NCBI RefSeq assembly: GCF_003945595.2
Contig: NW_024104140.1
Location: 682,001-746,000, forward strand
Direction of reading: 5' to 3'
From: Pipra filicauda
Lineage: Eukaryota > Chordata > Aves > Passeriformes > Pipridae
Length of the DNA stretch: 64,000 nucleotides
The translations under genes and the position numbers were made by a program. Numbering within the stretch: the first letter of the stretch is position 1; each line of letters begins with the position of its first letter. The notes beneath the pieces were generated by a model. That model saw nothing but the letters and a program-made list of their open reading frames with translations, searched no databases and was not told where the DNA came from. Positions 1-13,700 of this stretch are shown in pieces.

Positions 1-2911
1 CTTGATTTTCTTGATCTGAGTCTTTGAAATCCCACCTTTTCTGAGGTCGCTGTAAAATGATCACGGCTGACAAAAATGATCTGCACCCATGCATGTTTGC
101 TCTAAGTGTTACTTCTATTGCCAGCTAGAAAAAATTTTGCAAAAGGTGATCTCCTCAAAGAATTGTATTGTATCATAAACCGGGAGGGACTGAAGGAGTG
201 TTACTGGGATGCAGTGTGTGGGCTGCAGTGTGTGAAAGCACAGGCTGAACCAGCTCGTGATTTCATCAGTCAGTAAAGTCAGCTCCACAGGTAGCTGGTG
301 CATTGCTGGAACACACTGAACTGAATGTGTTTTTGCAGGAAGGACAGGAAGGATTGGCATGTCTGGAAAGTTTCCTTTCTTGACAAGCAGGGCTGAGTTA
401 CCACACAGTCAGAGGATGCTCCCACAGCTCTTCTGAGTGTAGCTTGGCACTGAATACAGCAGGACCAGGTGACATGAGTTTCTCTAGATCTTCTCACCCC
501 AATCTGAGTCCAGACAGGGCTTTTCAAGGCGTTGGAGAGCCTCTGAGGTTGAGACCCAGGCCCATTGTCTCCCAGTAGATATTCTTTGTACAGGTTTTGG
601 GAATGGTATATGCGCATGTTGCATCAAGGCAATGCTTTAAGCAGGCTCACTGGGCTAGGTTTCACATTAAGTTTAAGCCTGAAGTTTAATTAAGTCTATT
701 ATTTAACAGATTAAGGAAGGAGGGTTCTTTCTTCAGCTTCCTTACCTCATTGCTGAAAGCTCAGGTAATTTCCTCACTTCTCTTGCCCTCTATTGCTTGG
801 TAATTTCCTCTCACAATGTGCCTGTCACTCTCTAGCAAAAATCCAGAAAGGCCTAGGTAAGTGCTAGGGAAAAGAAACCCACAGAAAAGCTGAATCTCCA
901 ATTTCAAATCCAAAGCAATAAGCTCTAATATGCTTTTTTTTTTTTTTCCTTCAGACTAAGTAGCTGAACTGAGGCTTTTCTTTGTGACCCTTTATTTAAT
1001 ACCAAGGGCATGTTCTGTATCAAGATATAACCAGACCTGTCTCCAGAGAGCAGTCAGTCTAGGAGAGGAGCCAGGCACACCAGAACATGCAGGGGATGCA
1101 ATTACTGATGGGTCTGGTTACTGTGTCGAGCCTGCTCCCACACAAGAACCAGTGCCCAGCCTCTTTTTCTCGACCTGATTACTCACTTCTCCTGCCGGTC
1201 TGCCTGCCAGACAAACCTGCAGGTAAGGAAAGAGGACAGCCCCTGTTCAAGCTGGTTGCAGGGAAGTTGCACCCTTGCCATCCTAGCACATCACCAGCTG
1301 CTGCACACCTCTGACCTGCAGGAGGGTAGGGCAGCATTTGTCAAGGTGTGGTGCTGCTGCAGCCCACAGACATCCCTTCTGCCCTTACTCCTTAGGGCCA
1401 GCGCCATAAGGGCATGTGGTAGGGTAGAGAGAACAAACAGGAATGGCTTCAACTGGTGAAGAGGAGAGATGTGGGGATGACTAGAAGGAAAAATGTGACA
1501 AGAAACAAGGAGACAGACAGACTGGACTGCTGGTCTGACACAGCCTAGAAAAAACTGCTGGGTAGAGGGTGCAAGGATCTGAAAACAGAAAGGGTAAATG
1601 CTCTGCTCTATAGGTTCACTGCTGCAACAGTGAGAGCCAGAGTTGGACTGCAGCTCTGTGTGGAGTCAGAAGTATCATTTCAGGCAGCCATAATTCTTTT
1701 TCGGCTTCTGGAAACAGTCTGGTTAGCAAATTTCAGACAAGAATAAGGTCAAAGATGAAATCCCTGAAACTTGCTTTCTCCGATTTTATCTCAAAGTGAT
1801 AACCTCTTCCATTCCTCTTTACAATGGGACACACTCCCCTAGACCACACAGAATGTGTGTGAAAGATGGGAGGTAATAAATGGCATCCTGTTCTCGCTCG
1901 TTTGTAAAATGTGTCTGCTATTGACTTTGGGCCAAACACTGGTCTCAATTACAAGACAAAGATTCCTAATTCCAGTACGAGTTCCTACTGTTGCATTTAA
2001 ACTCAGATTTTATGAAAAGATTGATGATTTTTTAGGTACTTCCATTTTCAGACCCCCTCATTCAAGGCAGATTCAGGGTGGATGAGCCCAGTTTCTCACG
2101 CTGGTCCAGCCAAAACCAGCAGTATGCTATAGCAAAATGCTTGTGTCTTTTATTTTAGGAGAACCACTTTGTGGCTATCACAACTACTGAGCAGTAAAAT
2201 GAGTGTAATTTGGAGTAAATTCATAAACAAAACTAATTGTTTCCTTGAGGAGAAAACTATAACTGTCAGTCTTCCCGTTCTTTTTCAAGGAAGTATAAAA
2301 ATAAACGTAGATCCCTCTATTTTTCCCAATTTTTTACTTTCAAATGCCTCTAAAAATATTAAACATCCTCCCTGATGTCTCCTTTTTCTTGAATGTTGTC
2401 CACGGATTTCTTGATGTTTTTCTTTTGCTTTGATTACCTGTTAGGAAATAAAACTTAGGAACTGAAAAATGTTCCTCATGCTTTTGGAAGCACAAAATTG
2501 TTTAATATGTTCATCAGTCTTCTTGAACTTGTTTCTAGCTTTGTAAAATATGGGAAAGTTATTCTTAGTTTATTCTTAGTTATTCTTAGTTTAATTTCAT
2601 TATGTGTGAATTCATTTTTCTGTTAATCAGTTCTTTAATGAGAGCTATCATCTACTGATTTAGATTTATCTTTCCCCACATGTGAATATTTTAACCTATT
2701 TTTTGTTGTCATCCCTAGCTAAAAAGGAAAATTTTCAACTAGATGCTCAAATTCAGGCATTTTCATGCCAACACTGTCTCAAACTATTTAATCTGAGTAG
2801 TTGCTCTTAATCTTTAGAATCATTAAAGAAAACTGCTCTAAGGACCACTCTTCATTGGTGCATGTAAATAAAAGCAGAGAAATCATGCAAAAATGACAGA
2901 GAGGAGGACTC

Positions 2912-2939
2912 CCTCTCTCTCTCTCTCTCTGTGTCTCTC
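2912..2939. repeat. (CT)n microsatellite
   Basis: About ten CT units run from 2912, followed by an imperfect GTGTCTCT end. It is a simple repeat in the upstream NRG1 intron. Confidence 0.9.
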
Positions 2940-4933
2940 ACAGTGGCATCAGTTTCTCATTTCATTCAGGTCATAAGAGACTCTGGCAGATAAATTCTCC
3001 TGGCCTGTTTGCCCTTTTGTCTCAAAGCAGACTCCTTGCACAGTAAAATGCAATTTCATCCTACTCAGTGGGTTTCATAAAGGCCATGGAAATTAATGGC
3101 ATACAGAGGTCATATCTACAGCACTGTGAGAGTAAAAGATTGCACAAGCCCTGTAACTTAGCTCACCACTGGCATGTTACCAACAAAAGACTTCCATTGC
3201 TTCCATGATATGGCTGCTGCTGGTAACAAAATGCATGGCTTCGGTGGAATGAAGCAATGTTGAGTAAAGGGAGGAAGACAACAGTGTCTGCCACAGCACT
3301 ATCTGTGTCCTGCTGACCAAGGTTAAGTAAGGCAGACAGCTGACATGGGCCTCTGATACAACAGGAAAGTTGAAAAAGACATGAAGTCAGCTTTGCTTGG
3401 CTGTAAGAGAATACCCTGAAGAAAGAAAAATCATTCTGTTTTGCCCTGAAATAATCAAACTTTGACTTGCCTTCACTGACCTTGAAGTGTTTTCCAGTGA
3501 GGAAATGCATCCTGTGAAAGGCGGGAGCAGTTTAGGCTAGAATTGATGTCCTTACTTAGTGGGCTCTTTGTGCCAGGAAGCTTGCTGAGTTTCTGGAGGT
3601 GCAAGTTGGTAAGGAAGGCTACAGGAGAGGGCTGCGAGCAGAGAGAGAAGAGGCATCACTCTCTGCAAGCAGCTCCCAGAGCTCTGAGGTGCAGCCTCAC
3701 ACCAACAGCTTTGTCTCTGGCAGCACAGAGTTGCGGTGCTGTCTGGGCACAGCCACAGGGCTGCCACACACGCCAGGCTGGCATCCAAATCCTTTCCCCC
3801 ACACACTTCTCAACCCTGGAAGAAATGACCAGTTACTACTTTTGTCCTGTGAAAAGGCTGAACCTTCTCTCAATGTTTTTGAGGGTCAGAAAAATGGATC
3901 ATTACTAAAGCCTTCATCACAGGCAGGTAATTTGCTCTTTGCAGTTCAGTCTGCAAAGGTATTTTGGTACAGCAGCAGCAGCAGGATCCTTTGTAAGCAA
4001 TATTTAGAGGCACTTTGCCTCTCAAGTGGATTGATTATTTTTCAGACTATGGTAAAGTGCTGTTGCAGTGTTACTAGCACACGAGGCAGACAGAATCCCT
4101 GCAACATTTGGGTTCTTTCTTCAAGCCGCATTTTAGCTTTCACTTGAAAGGAAAAAGGGAAAGTCTAACAATACAAGATAAGCTCAAAGGCTTATCAACA
4201 AAACAATAAAAACAGTAAGTGAATGATTTTTTTATATTCTGCTGTTCTAAACTAAACTCAGGTTTTTGAAGATTTGACTCAAGGTTTTTAAACACTCAGA
4301 CTATTGATCTTCTTGCTTTAGCTCATAGTAGAAGACAATATTTTTAAATAAATAAGTGCTAAGCCTACATTTTCCATATCCTCAGGAGAGCTCCACTGAC
4401 GCCTCTATCAAGCATTTTCCTAAGATGCTGGACCTGAACACTTGTTAGCTTCCCCTTTAACTGGTTTGTGCAAAATTTCTGTCCTGTCCTGGAGACTTTC
4501 AGGAATTTCTCCTGTTCCTAACCATCAGGCTTTTCCAGTGTCACCAGTGCTTTCCTTCTGCATCCCTCTAGTTGTTTCTCATCTCATTGCAGACCAGCAC
4601 CCTTACAGCTTATCCCCTCTTCCCTCCCACTCACCCTATAAATTCCCATCCCCAGGCAGCAACTGTGTGCTGCTTTCAGTAAATCCATTGTTCACACACC
4701 CACTTCAAATGTTGTCCACTGCTTGGGGGCTCCCTGCACGCCATGCCTCTTAATTTTACTTGAGATATTCTCTCTTGCAGAAGAAGCTACAAAAAATATT
4801 GGCTGCCACCATCAAGAGTTTCATGCTGGTTTTTTGTGCCCCAATCTCTTCATACCTCTGTTTCTTGCCCTTTACAGGGCCTGTGAACTCTTCGCATTTC
4901 TAACTCTTGTTCTCCTCTGTCTTGCTACACGAC

Positions 4934-4999
4934 AGCTCTGTTTACAGTAACAGAAATAATAAATCCTAGCTCTGTTTACAGTAACAGAAATAATAAATC
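4934..4999. repeat. 34-bp tandem duplication next to a CR1 end
   Basis: A 32-base segment starting AGCTCTGTTTACAGTAACAG and ending AATAAATC occurs at 4934-4965 and again, identical, at 4968-4999, separated by CT. The second copy runs directly into the 3' end of the CR1 fragment. Both copies lie on the same side of the element, so this is not a target-site duplication around CR1. Exact identity suggests a recent tandem duplication. Confidence 0.9.
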
Positions 5000-5407
5000 A
5001 CAGAACCATAGAATCATAAAATGGTTTGGGTTGGAAGGGACCATAAATATCAACTTGGTACAACCCCCCTGCCATTAGCAGGGACACCTTTCACTGGGCC
5101 AGCTTGCTCAGAGCTCCATCCCATCTGGCCTTGAATACCTACAGGGATGGGGCATCCACAACCTCTCTGGGCAGCCTGTTCTGGTGCCTCCCACCATCAC
5201 AGCAAAGAACTTCCTCCTAACACATAATCTAAACCTACTCTCTTTTAGTTTAAATCTGTTCCCTCTTGTCCTCCTAGTCCCTCCCTAGCTTTCTTGTAGG
5301 CTCCCTTCAGGTACTGGCAGGACACAATTAGGTCATCCTGAAGCCTTCCCTTTTCCGGGCTGAACCCAGTTCTCTCAGCCTTTCCTTGTACAAGAGGAGC
5401 TCCATAC
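4997..5407 (-). mobile_element. CR1-type LINE, 3' fragment, antisense to NRG1
   Basis: The left edge carries the reverse-complemented CR1 3' end: CACAGAACCATAGAATCATA, then ATGGTTTGGGTTGGAAGGGACC. Characteristic CR1 blocks follow, including the GGGGCATCCACAACCTCTCTGGGCAG stretch (in parts) and the CTTCCTCCTAACA and TTTCCTTGTACAAGAGGAGCTCC segments. It is a roughly 410-bp, 5'-truncated copy without an intact reading frame. CR1 is the dominant LINE family in birds and typically leaves 5'-truncated copies ending in ATTCTRTG-like repeats. The boundary near 5407 is approximate. Confidence 0.93.
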
Positions 5408-7251
5408 CAGCAAAGAGTCTCTTTTAAGGCTGAAGAGCAAGGACTAAGGATAGCACTGCCTTAGGAAATTGGTTCATTTTGGAAAGGCAGCTACCATGTG
5501 TAAACAGGGTTCTTTTTTTGGTCATGTGGCTACGTGCACTGTTGCCATATCTCCTCCCTTAGCTGAACAAAAATCTTTGCTCTCTGTGGAAAGTACGTAA
5601 GTTCATGTGGACTGCGTGTTCTCCTTCACTCTGAGACTGTCTGTTGCAAAATGACACGCTCTGATCAGGCTGTTGAATCAAAATTTTCCTCTTCCTGCAG
5701 ATCCATCCCTTCTGCAGGTCTGAATCTGGATGAATACATGAGTATGCAAGTGATTCCATTAACACAGCGATTGCTTGGGATCTGATTTTTGACAGATTTA
5801 TAACCAGATTGTAGAAATTAACTGCTGGAGGAAATGTGTCATTTATTCTCAACAAGAACACATTTTATTTTTCCACATAGTTGTTACTAGACTTCCTTTA
5901 GAGGCTAGAAAAATAACCTTATGCTTTTTTTAATGTATTTCTTTTAAAGTGAAAAAAACTTCAACCTTTTTATAGACGTTTAAAAACTGTCTGGCACAGT
6001 GACATGTTTATTGTATAGTCCTCTCTGATGTTTCTTGAGAACAGGTACTGATTTAATGGCAGTTACTGTATCAGCATATTAAAATAAAACTTCACTGTAG
6101 AAATAACATCTGAATAAAATCGGGTTAGCAGGTGAAAATAAGGTGTGAGAACAAACAGTGCCGTTCATAGAAGGAAAGTAGTCCTTTCTATTGCAATAAT
6201 TATACTTCTGTTCATTTTTACAAAACCAAGTTGATAGCAGATACAAGGGGCAGCACTCCATTCCCTTTGCAGTGACCTGGGAAGCTTTGCCACAGAGCTT
6301 TTTTTGGTGAGCTCAACGTGAACTACTGCACATCTTTTAATGCAGATGGTGGAAGAAGTCTCAGGATTGAGGGCAGGGGAGGGAGAGCAGTCTCACAGGA
6401 CTGGCTCTGGGCATAAGGACTGGCTCCTCTGCACTCACAGCTGCTGCGTGCAGCAGTTTGCAGAGGTCCAGGCAGGGGTTCACTGAGGACACACTGTGCT
6501 GGTGCCTGCTGGTGTAACACCTCCTGACGCATCACGCGATCCTTTGAAGCCTACTGGAGTCAGTCCCACCAGGATTACAGTTAACAGCAGGAAAAAAAAT
6601 TCTTTCAGGCCAGGCAACCTGAAATCTTTCTGCTTTGCCCCACTAATCATGTTTTCTAGGCCATTCTTGTTTGTCTTTTTACTGTCACCAGTATGTTTTC
6701 CCTGAGTGCCACTTCATACACACTCATTTTCAAGCAGCACTACAAAGAGTGATGAGTTCATACCTCCAGGCAGGAAATTAGGGAGGGAAATGAGAAAAGA
6801 CTCCCTTGCCACAGAAAGCTCGCTCTTTGATAGGAATTCTAAGTGCTTTGACAGTTTGCAATGAGAGGACTCTGCTTAGAGTCCAAACACCTAATAATGT
6901 CCCTCCACACTGCTCTTCTCTGGAGAGAGAAATTCTAAGCAAGGAAGTGGTACCTCTGTGTTTTTTTGAGAAATAATGGGTCCCATGGCTGTGCTGGTGG
7001 ATAGGAGAGTGAAAATTTCCCTGTATACCTACCAGGAGAGGGTTTTTCTCCATAGTCTCAATGAACAGGACAAGAGACTGGATCCTCTAACAGAATCTGC
7101 ATAAGAGACCCAGTAGCTCTATCTAACAGTTTCTCTTACTGTTTTCCAAGGGCATTGGTGCATTTCAAATTAAGGAATAAGTTTTAACAGCAAGAGAATA
7201 AGACTGTCTCCTTTCCTACCAGTTATATTTCAAAACTAATTTTTAATGGTA

Positions 7252-7257
7252 CAATAA

Positions 7258-7302
<45 letters not shown>

Positions 7303-7316
7303 AAGAAAAAAAAAAG
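7252..7316. repeat. Poly(A) tract
   Basis: An uninterrupted run of 37 A occupies 7261-7297. It is preceded by AATAAATA and followed by a short imperfect A-rich tail to 7316. It is a simple A-rich repeat on the + strand of the intron, with no recognisable retrocopy attached. Confidence 0.9.
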
Positions 7317-10300
7317 GTAAAAAGTCCAAGACCTTGGAAGTCTCTCATGGAATACAAACATCCAAGTAAACTAGAGAATAAATTCAGGCTTCAGTGCATT
7401 AGAAAGGAAGCTGTCTTTGATAAGCATTCTTGTTCTTCACTTATCTTCGTACCTGCCAGTCCTTTTGGGAACCCTTTCTTGTAATCCTTTCTTATCATAG
7501 ATATCAAGGAGATACTTGGCAACCTGTGAGCCACCCTTTGTGTTTTCTGAGAGAACTTGCCTTTGCTGTATCTTTGACTTAGAAAAGAAGGCATATTTCT
7601 GTACTAGTCTGTCTCAAAGTGTGTCAAAAGAGCTACCATCACATGGGAAGAGCTAATCTCTGCTACTCTGCTCTTCCCCACCACCCAGGGACCTCAGGCT
7701 GATTAAAGAGATTGAGCTCCAATTGCCTCAGGGTCAGCACATCCCTTTCATGCCTCAGATTTCCAGTGGCTTCTTCTCATAGCCACCTCCATGAAGAAGA
7801 AGGCCACCGGGAAAGCAACAGATAGTCTTCTGTGCTTTGGGAATGGGGGCATGGGGAGGGAGCACGTCCTTAATGCCTGTGAAGATGTGCTTCAAAATCA
7901 ATGAAAGCTTCTTTCATTATGGAATTAGTAACCTATTTGTGTTTTTCACTGCAGAGTATGCAATAAGAAACAGATTAATGGGTGCCTAGGAATCCTGGAC
8001 TGGACATTTAGAATTATTCAGGGAAAGGTTGCAGACACAGGCTCCTCTTGCAGACTTAGTTAGTGTGAGGTATTTCAGTGGGCAAGCCTTGCTTTCAACA
8101 AGGCTAGACACTTCAGGCACTGTGCTGAAATCCATTCTACTTCAGAAAACCTTTTTAAAGACACCGGGGAAAAACATGGAAGTGAATGTGGCTATAAAAT
8201 AAGCAGGTACTTGAGTGCAATCTTGAATTTGTGTGGGCTTATTTGTTCTCTTTTGGGTCTATTCTTGCTAAAATGCTTTCCAGAAGTAGGGTTCATGACA
8301 AGGATTATCATGTTGAATTTATATGAAACATCATTTGTAGTAGAAAGTTTGCATGCTTTCTTTCATAACCTGCTAAATAGTCTCTACTATCCCTGCATCT
8401 CTGTGAGCAGCTAGGACTAAAAAAGGAGAAAGATTCTGCGCTTGCCTGCAGAAGTATAATTGGATACTTCGAATCATAAAGAAAAATCCTTTGAGGAAAG
8501 AGGAACAAGAACAGATTTTGACTGATTATATTATAATGGAATGAATTTATTTCAATTCTCAGTGTGATAAGAAAATAGTTATGTCAGTATCACTACATGC
8601 CCATCAGGGCAAACTTGATGGTACCAGGTAGAATATGTAATACAGTCCTCTGCCTCAGTAACTTTCAGGAGCAAGACAGCTCTTCTACTTGAGCTGAGCC
8701 TAACTGCAGGTAATCAGACCTAGAGTTTTCTATCATTACTTAATTTAGTAATTTTATGTGGATTACAGCACTGGTGAACTAAATTATCAATCCTTGCAGA
8801 AAGCATCAGATGTGGGCTAGAGAAGAGAAAAAAACCCAGATTTTCCATCCTAAGGCAGGGAAAGCACTGTTAGTACAGCTGTACTTGCTGCCTCACTCCT
8901 GAGGGGGCTTATTGCCATACCAGATCTGCAGTTGGATTTGAGTAGCTGTCAGGGCCTTAGGATAGTGTAAGGATTCTCTCTGGAGAGTTTCTTGAAGGAC
9001 AGCAGTCTCTCTTCATAATCCTCATCGTCTTTGTTTGTTCGTCCTTTCAGTTCTGTCAAGTTTCTTTTTTCTCCTCTTTTTAAGAGAAAAGTCTCCTTGA
9101 GTGAAAACTATTGACTACGGTTGCGTTGCTTGCCCTATGCAGAAATGATGCTGTTTGCATTAGGGTGCTCCCCACACTGCCTTGCAGAATTGGGATGTTT
9201 GCAACTGGAGAAAAGAACCCAGTGCTTCACTGTCTCAAGCCCTGTCCTCCTGACAGCTGTGAGGTTTCCCTTTAGGTCCCATCAGTCACCTCTCTAGGCT
9301 GTAGTGCAACCACAGATGGTTTCAAAAGTGCCTTTCTCATTGACTAGCAGGGTCATGACATCAGTGGGAAAACCTGACCTGCCCAGTGATTTGGTTCAGT
9401 CATTTCTCTTGAGGTTGATACCTATGCCTTGGCATAGAGAAGAAGGTGACTTCTCACCTGTTCAACAGCTGTTTTCTCTTCTGTGTGCGATGGCTTAGGA
9501 GTAGGACAGGGAGAGGAGGAACTGGACTGTCTGGGCAACTCCTGATTTGCGAAGCTCCCCTTCCTCTTTCAGTCTCCTTTACAGTTTCGAGGGTCTCCTC
9601 TGCACCTGTACTGGTGGTCATAAGCCTGAAGAGACCTTTCAGAGCTCTGTGGAGGAGCTGTGAGATACACAGGAGTAAGGGTGCCCGTGATGGAGCTCCT
9701 TTCAACAAATGCATTATGTGTTGTTTTGCATGGGCTTTGCCCATTACAAGTTTCCAGCACAATGAGTTATGTACCTTACCTTGCTGTACTGCACTATGGA
9801 AAAGAGTGGGGTGTGGCCTCTGAAGCAAAGTGAGCCAGGAAGCCTTTCCTACAGTTTGTTTGACCACTCAGATCTTTCCACATGATGGGATGTTCTCCGG
9901 TACAGCAAAGGACTACACACTGGATAACTTTCAGTGTATCTTGATAGTTGCTTTCAGCTCCTTATCTGCTGTCTGCTTTAATCTAGGGTCTCTAAGTTTT
10001 CAGACCCTCACACTCATTTCTGGTATTTTCAAGGTTGTTTCAGAGCCCCTCAGTAGTAAAAGCACTTCCTCTTCTGTCTGTCTGTTTAGCACTCCTGAGC
10101 TTAGACCTGTTTTTCCTGCACTGGTTCAATCTGTGCATATTTCCTCTGCACCTCCTTTCTTCTTTTCTTCTCCTGTCCCTCCCCACAACACACACATTTT
10201 TCCTCCTGGGACGCTCTGATCTGTCATTCCCTTGTGTTTTTTCATTCACATCTCCCTTCACCAGGTGGGGAATGCTTTCTAAAGGCTCTTGCAGACCTTT

Positions 10301-10719
10301 TGCTCATGCTTGTCACACAACCCTCAAGTGAAAGCTGACATCTCTCATGGCAGTGAAAAAGCATGCCTTGCCTCACAAGCTCAGTTTCAATCACGTCTTT
10401 CCCTTCACTTGAATTCTTCCACAGCCCACGTTTTCCATCCTTTTTCTGAAAACTTCGTTTCGCAAGCAGTAATTGCATTTCCTCGCTGACAGCCTGTGGA
10501 CTGTGTGTGTCTGCGCCCATCTTTTCTGCACCCCAAACTGAAAGGAAGCAAACAAAAAGTGTTTCTGGTCAGCCGTGTTTAGCATGTGTCACCTCTTGAC
10601 CCTCTGTGGTGAGCCAGATGCTGTGCAGGTCCCGCAGTCTCGCGCCTGCCAACTGGGTCAGTCTGCTGGCCTATCGGGGAGGAAGTGATCGGGTGGTGCA
10701 GCAAGCTGAAGTGTCTGTG

Positions 10720-10790
10720 CTTTGTTTTTCTTTTCTTTTCTTTCTTTTTTTTTTTTTTTTATTTCTTTTTTTTTTTGCTTTCCTTTGCTT
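10720..10790. repeat. T-rich low-complexity tract
   Basis: This is a pyrimidine tract of nearly pure T with scattered C, including an 18-20 T run around 10745-10760. It is simple sequence inside the upstream intron. Confidence 0.85.
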
Positions 10791-13700
10791 TGCTAAGGTT
10801 GGGTTAGTGAGAGGAAACCACCGCTGAATCCATGTTGTAGGGAGAAGAGGGACAAGCTGGCTTGGTTCAACAAGAGTTTATTTGCTCTCAGTCTTTCCTG
10901 AAGTTTCTATCTTGCAGATCCTGGTGATTTCCTGTTTCCTTCTTTCTGGCCCTGATCCTCATAAAGATAGTGCCAAAGTGAGAAAGCACTATCTTATGGA
11001 CAGAGAATAATTCCACTAACTTGTAAGCACTTAGTTCCAGATGCTGGCTAAACACATCCTTAAATGATCTCCTGTGAAGTTCCCAGGAATCTATTACACT
11101 GCATGTTATTTGCAGAGACGGAGGCTGAAAAAATTTATAACTACATTGAACATCCAGTTTAGGGTATTACATCACAAAAGCAATGTGAAAAATTCTGAGC
11201 AGCCCCAATAAACGCACTGTAGATGTCTCAGATAGAGATTTGGCTGTTTTGCTTTTTGGTTTTGGTTGGTTTTTTTTCCTCTGGTGTTTATTTGTTGGTG
11301 TTGGCAGATTTTTTAAACCTTTGGTATGTTCAGAGCTACGTGAATGCAGTTTCAGGTCTGGAACAATTAAGTATGAAGGATGCGAAACATCTTTCTACAC
11401 ATCTGGTAAAATGGAAATTCTTGTCTGTTCAGAAAGGGGTTAGTTTTTGATTGCTCTCAGGTTTTGTCTTGTGTTCTGCTGGCACCAGTAGCTTTCCTCA
11501 TTCAGTGCAGCACAGAAATGCCAAGGTTTTCCGTATTGCAAGTTCGTTGCAAGTTGGGTGCATCACGGAAGTCAAGAGTGAGTTGAAGAGGCTCAGTACT
11601 CAGTGCAAAGAAAATGTAAGTGGTTTAATGGAGATACAGAAGAATTAAGTGCTACGGCCAAGGTTACACAGGAAATCAATCTACCCTGCAGATCAGGGCT
11701 GTGCATCTCTAAACTGCACATCAGCAAGTCAAGAGGGAGCTGGATTGTGCTTTCAAAGAAATGAATGAACTTCAGATGAGGGAACGTGACCTGGGGGCAT
11801 ACACTTCATCACCCCAGAGCTCACTTGTGTGCACTCTCTCCTCGCCTCCTTCACTCCCTCCATCCCTTCTTCAATCCGTGCAGGTCCCTTCTTCTTCCAT
11901 TGCCATGAGCTGCAGATTCACAAAAGGAGACTGGAAAGGTGTCCACCTGCAGTCCAATAAGATGGCATATTTACCTCCAGTAAGTGGCCTTCCAGTGAGA
12001 ATGGCAAACCTTTGTTTATGCTGCAGCTGCATATAGTCCCTATGTCTCCATAGAGTCTCGCTGGCCCCCTTGCATGACTTTGAGTTTGTCCTTTGATTTT
12101 ACACCAGCTTTGCAAAAACTCAGCTCAAAGAGGCATGGATACTATTCTGGATACTATTCTGTTTAGGTTGCAAAGACCTTCCCTCTCAGTCTGACTTGAG
12201 TCAGAGATCCCTTAGGGCTCTTCTCAGTGGACTGTCTCACCTGTGCGGGGTCTGAGAGTCTTGATGCTGTAGCCACTCAACATCAGAGGGCTTTTTGGAA
12301 AGCAAGACAGAGAAAAATAATGCATTTTTCTATTTCAAGGCAAAAAAGGGTCAGAGATTCCCCAGGTAAGCTCAGTTGTATCTGCTTGACATGAAATGAT
12401 CCTAACGTGGTTTTAAGCGGTACTTCACCTTTTAGAGAGTAGCTTTTAAAAGATACAATAGCTTCTATTTTTCTTCTTGTTGATGTCTTTAGGCAATTCC
12501 CGTGAATGGGAGCAGATCTCATTGTTTTTCAGTGCCATGTGAATATTTGCATTAATAGGGACTTTGTTCACACTGTCTGCAGTTGCTTTTTTAAATGTGG
12601 TGCTTCTGTGTTCAGGGAAGAGGGAAGGGAAGGTAGAGTGTGCGGTGTTTTCAGATGTTTATCTCATGCATGATATTTTCAAATTGTAATATGCATGTAA
12701 TGCATGTAATTTAGTCCTTTCGGTAGGCTCATGTTTGGTATAGGGCTCTAGAACACAACTTATCTATCTTGTGCTTGTATAGCTGTAGAAAACATTACAA
12801 AAAAGAAGGGAGGTACATATTTTGAGTAGATGAAGTAACAACACACAGATACATGGTCTACAGCTGTGCTTTACCTCACCACTGCTGGTCATTCCCGCTA
12901 TACATCCTCCAAACCTGTGTCTGCTGTAGATGTACAGAAAGGCAGTATTTTGGGGCTGGTCATGGACTGTATGAAATGGACTCTGATGAACACCTGCTCC
13001 CAAACCCACATTTCTTCCGTTATGTAGCTCTAAGTGAAACCCAAAACCATAGTTAGTGTTTCTTGCGTTTAATTGGCAAAGTAGACTTAGAGTGCGTACA
13101 CTGAATACTGGCTATATGCCATAAAAACTCTGCATACTTTGCAAAGAAAAATTAATATCAGAATTAACCCACTGGAGACCTTTTTCCTCCCCTCACCCCA
13201 TCATAAACCTCAGGCAGACTGAGACCATGGTGCCAGGAGATCAGTAATGCAGAGAAAATTCTTGTGCAAGATTCATATAACAGTTTTGAATACGTGATGC
13301 CCAAAACGTGGGTAAAGACACTCCTCACAAATATGTGCAAAGCCCTCGTATCATGAGGTTTCTCTGAGAGCTGCAGATTATGCCCATCTCTAGTAATCAG
13401 TTCAGAGCAATTGCTGCTGTCCGAATCTCACTTACATCGGCTGGGAAGTAACTGTTACTTTGAAACTCCTGAGTGTTCTGCTTTTGATTGAACTGACGAG
13501 AAAAAAAAAAAAAAAAAAAAAGGTAGCCAGTGAGATTATGGAAACAAGTACAGAGAGGTACAAGTCCACTTCTTACTATATCTACCTTCATTATTCAATT
13601 TAAAGCATTCTATTAGCCAGCAGGATAGCAAAATTGTGGGTTTTTTTTTTCCTAAAGTGTTGGGGGTTTGCCTTTCAAAATTAAGGTGCCATCATTCTGA

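Noticed and set aside
3599..4147. 182-codon open frame on the + strand in the upstream intron
   Set aside because: It does not resemble the Ig, spacer or type III exons of NRG1 or any family I know, and a second frame overlaps it on the same strand.
7252..7297. AATAAA followed by a long poly(A), suggesting a processed retrocopy
   Set aside because: The hexamer abuts the A run without the usual 10-30 nt spacing. No coding or transcript-like sequence lies upstream. It is a simple A-rich repeat.
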